64,000 bases of DNA from Bog-473 sp963743785 (lineage in GTDB: Bacteria; Actinomycetota; Acidimicrobiia; Acidimicrobiales; RAAP-2). A program made the translations under genes and the position numbers. Positions 61,925-64,000 of this stretch are shown here, piece after piece. The notes under the pieces were generated by a model. That model was not told where the DNA came from. It made no database searches and saw only the letters and a list, made by a program, of their open reading frames with translations. The stretch is taken from positions 421,373-485,372 of the forward strand of contig CAVURD010000034.1 in the NCBI GenBank assembly GCA_963743785.1, written 5' to 3'. How positions within the stretch are numbered: position 1 is the first letter of the stretch; each line of letters opens with the position of its first letter.

Positions 61925-63613
61925 TCAGCTGCGCAGCATCGTGCCGGCCAGGTCGCCGGTGTGGCGGCCGTTCTCGAGCGACACGCGCCCGTTGACGAGG
62001 GTGGCCCGATAGCCGCTGGAGCCTTGGACATAGCGACCGGCACCGCCGGGGAAGTCGAAGACGTACTCGGGCAGCTTCAGGGCCAGGGCATCGAGATCGA
62101 TGACGTTGACGTCGGCGAACGCGCCCGGCCGCAGGACGCCGCGATCGGTGACCCCGAAGAGCTCGGCCGTGTCCGACGTCAGCCGGCGAATGCCCTCCTC
62201 GATGGAGAACACACCCTGGTCACGAACCCAGTTCACCAGCATGTAGGTGGGTTGGCTGGCGTCCATGATCTGCCCGACGTGAGCTCCCGCATCGGCCAGG
62301 CCCATCACCACGTTCGGGTCGGAGAGCATCTCCTCGACGGCGTCGAGGCGCTGATTCAAGAATGGGTAGTTGAGGAGCACGCGGCCATCGGTCTCGAGCG
62401 ACAGTTCGATGAACGCCTCGACCGCGCTGACGCCGCGCCGGGCGGCGACGGCGGCGATCGAGTTCTCGGGATCGTGGGCGTAGTCCAGCGAGTCGTCATC
62501 GAGCACGTAGGTGCTGCCGAGGAAAGCGTCGCCTTGGAGACCAGTTCCCTCCTCGATCAGCTGGGTGCGGCTGTTCGGATCCCGCAACACGGCGAGCTTC
62601 TCGAGCAAGGACAGCTTCCCCAGCCGCCTCCACGACGCTGCGCCGTCGAAGGGAGTCCGATGCGACAAGCCGAACAAGATCCCAATCCCGCGGGCGGTGG
62701 TCTGGGGGCGGACATTGGCGCCGTGGGCGTTTCCCTGGTCGACGTGCTCGAGGACCCGGCGGTAGAGGTCGTCGAGGAGGAAGGTGTGGGCCAGTCCGAA
62801 GGTGAGCGGGCGGCCCGACGCGATGGAAATTTCGGCCATCATGTCGACCTCGGTGCGAATGGCGGCGTAGGCGTCACTGGCGCCCTCCCCCAGCCGGGCG
62901 GCGGCCTCGAAGACTCCTCGCCCATGGCGTCCCATGACGGCCGCAATGGCCGTCAACTCGTCGCCCGTCGCCCACGTGCCGGGCACGGGGCGTCCGTCGG
63001 GCACACGGTGCAAAAGGGTGCGCGAGGTCGAGAACCCGAGAGCACCGGCGCCGATGGCTTCGTCGACCAGGGCGCACATGGCGTCGATGTCGGCCGCGGT
63101 GGCGGGCTCCTCGCTGAGGCTGCGCTCCCCCATGGCGTGCACCCGCACCGCACAGTGGCCGACCATCCCCCCCACGTTCACGCCCTTGGGCCAACGACCG
63201 ACCGCCTCGAGATACTCGCCGTAGGAGGTCCAGTCCCACGCCAGGCCGGACATGATGCTGTCGGCCGGGATGTCCTCGACGGACTCCATCATCTTGGCCA
63301 GCTGTTCGCGGTCGGCTTCCTTGCAGGGCGCGAAGGTCACACCGCAGTTACCGAGGACCACCGACGTCACCCCGTGCCAGCACGACGAGGAACCGATCGG
63401 ATCCCACGCCAGCTGGGCGTCGAGGTGGGTATGGATGTCGACAAAACCCGGCGTGACGATGCAGCCCTCGGCATCGATCTCGCGCCGTGCCCCATCCTCG
63501 ACCACGCCGACCTCGGTGATCCGATCACCGTCCACGGCCAGGTCGCCCAGGGTGCCCGGGGAGCCCGTTCCGTCAACGATGAGTCCGTTCCGAATCAAGA
63601 GGTCGTGTGCCAT
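61925..63613 (-). CDS. N-acyl-D-amino-acid deacylase family amidohydrolase
   Basis: The 562-residue protein has the metal motif GFVDIHTHLDAQLAWDPIGS, then SSCWHGVTSVVLGNCGVTFA with the Cys ligand position, the helix VGHCAVRVHAMGERSLSEEP, and the C-terminal DRGVLRPGAFADVNVIDLDA. This matches the D-aminoacylase branch of amidohydrolases, which removes acyl groups from D-amino acids or related amides. It is the first gene of a minus-strand pair with the alpha/beta hydrolase. Confidence 0.9.
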   Translation of the reverse strand: MAHDLLIRNGLIVDGTGSPGTLGDLAVDGDRITEVGVVEDGARREIDAEGCIVTPGFVDIHTHLDAQLAWDPIGSSSCWHGVTSVVLGNCGVTFAPCKEADREQLAKMMESVEDIPADSIMSGLAWDWTSYGEYLEAVGRWPKGVNVGGMVGHCAVRVHAMGERSLSEEPATAADIDAMCALVDEAIGAGALGFSTSRTLLHRVPDGRPVPGTWATGDELTAIAAVMGRHGRGVFEAAARLGEGASDAYAAIRTEVDMMAEISIASGRPLTFGLAHTFLLDDLYRRVLEHVDQGNAHGANVRPQTTARGIGILFGLSHRTPFDGAASWRRLGKLSLLEKLAVLRDPNSRTQLIEEGTGLQGDAFLGSTYVLDDDSLDYAHDPENSIAAVAARRGVSAVEAFIELSLETDGRVLLNYPFLNQRLDAVEEMLSDPNVVMGLADAGAHVGQIMDASQPTYMLVNWVRDQGVFSIEEGIRRLTSDTAELFGVTDRGVLRPGAFADVNVIDLDALALKLPEYVFDFPGGAGRYVQGSSGYRATLVNGRVSLENGRHTGDLAGTMLRS

Positions 63614-63770
63614 CAGGGCAGTGTCTCACGATTGGGACGACAATGACGGGCTGTCGCGGCAGCGCCGAATCGGACCCGGTAGAGGGATCGAAGAATCGAA
63701 CACCGAATGGTGCCACTCAGGCGCCGGGGCGCAGACGGGCCCGCGGCCCTGTGACCTTGCCCCGAACGCG

Positions 63771-64000
63771 TCACCTGGCCTCGACGTCACGCAGCGCCAT
63801 CACCGTCGGTCGTTCGGCACTCAGCGGTGCCACGAGCTCGATCCGCAAGCCCTCGGGCGTGGGCTCGACTTGGAGTCGCCGTCCGTCGAGCGTGGCCACC
63901 GACGACGCAGCTGTGCCGTGGACCTCGTGGAGGAGCACGCTGGTCGGGCTCCCCGTGCTCGGCTCGACGGGTCGGTCCGATGGGGCGGCGGCCAGGCGGA
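63771..64000 (-). CDS. C-terminal end of an unknown protein, cut by the window edge
   Basis: The minus-strand frame entering at 64000 and stopping at 63771 reads TSVLLHEVHGTAASSVATLD and IELVAPLSAERPTVMALRDV. It is a beta-rich tail of about 75 residues, of the kind closing several glycoside hydrolases such as alpha-L-fucosidases. The rest lies outside the window. Confidence 0.5.
   Translation of the reverse strand, partial: RLAAAPSDRPVEPSTGSPTSVLLHEVHGTAASSVATLDGRRLQVEPTPEGLRIELVAPLSAERPTVMALRDVEAR

Overview
The window looks like a chromosomal segment of a high-GC actinobacterium (Actinomycetota). An Acidimicrobiia-type lineage is my best guess, from gene style rather than any marker gene. 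Supporting signs are strongly GC-biased third codon positions, an F420-dependent Ddn-type nitroreductase, a SigE-type sigma factor, an MpaB/DUF2236 oxygenase, a CaiB-type CoA transferase, several acyl-CoA dehydrogenases and SDRs, and the small DEASEESFPASDPPS protein. There are no phage or plasmid genes and no intact insertion sequence. One tRNA gene, tRNA-Lys(CTT), is present at 3.37 kb.

Layout. 0-3.3 kb: acyl-CoA dehydrogenase and a fused electron-transfer flavoprotein (beta joined to alpha). 3.4-5.8 kb: tRNA-Lys and a large FtsX-type permease. 5.9-9.0 kb: a visibly more AT-rich stretch with a ferritin-like protein, a short membrane protein, a Ddn-type oxidoreductase and an SRPBCC protein. 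9.2-21 kb: an envelope region with a SigE-type sigma factor coupled to a membrane-anchored Ser/Thr-rich protein, three secreted beta-propeller proteins (RCC1-Ig, Vgb-like, NHL-like) and a GT87-like membrane glycosyltransferase. 21-25.7 kb: sparse, with a Lys-tailed small protein, a STAS protein and an ArsB/NhaD-type transporter. 25.7-33 kb: thioesterase, IPMDH-like enzyme divergent from a MarR regulator, universal stress protein, cyclopropane-fatty-acid synthase, then a DHA2 exporter with its MerR regulator.

33-64 kb is a dense catabolic region: amidohydrolases, enoyl-CoA hydratase, an acyl-CoA ligase with a small conserved partner, CaiB transferase, alpha/beta hydrolases, a TetR regulator, four SDRs, a carboxymuconolactone-decarboxylase-like protein, an epimerase, an arylsulfatase, a ketopantoate-reductase-like enzyme, an MpaB oxygenase, SurE, an ArfB-like release factor, an aldo/keto reductase, a Clp-N/HTH protein and a Nudix - NADH dehydrogenase - acyl-CoA dehydrogenase - enoyl-CoA reductase operon. 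Together these suggest breakdown of lipids, terpenoids or sulfated organics, with electrons passed through ETF and NDH-2.

A striking property is that at least eight recognisable genes are split by single-base frame changes, six of them in the same direction (one extra base). This fits residual indel errors in the assembly better than biological decay, so split genes are reported as single genes spanning the break.
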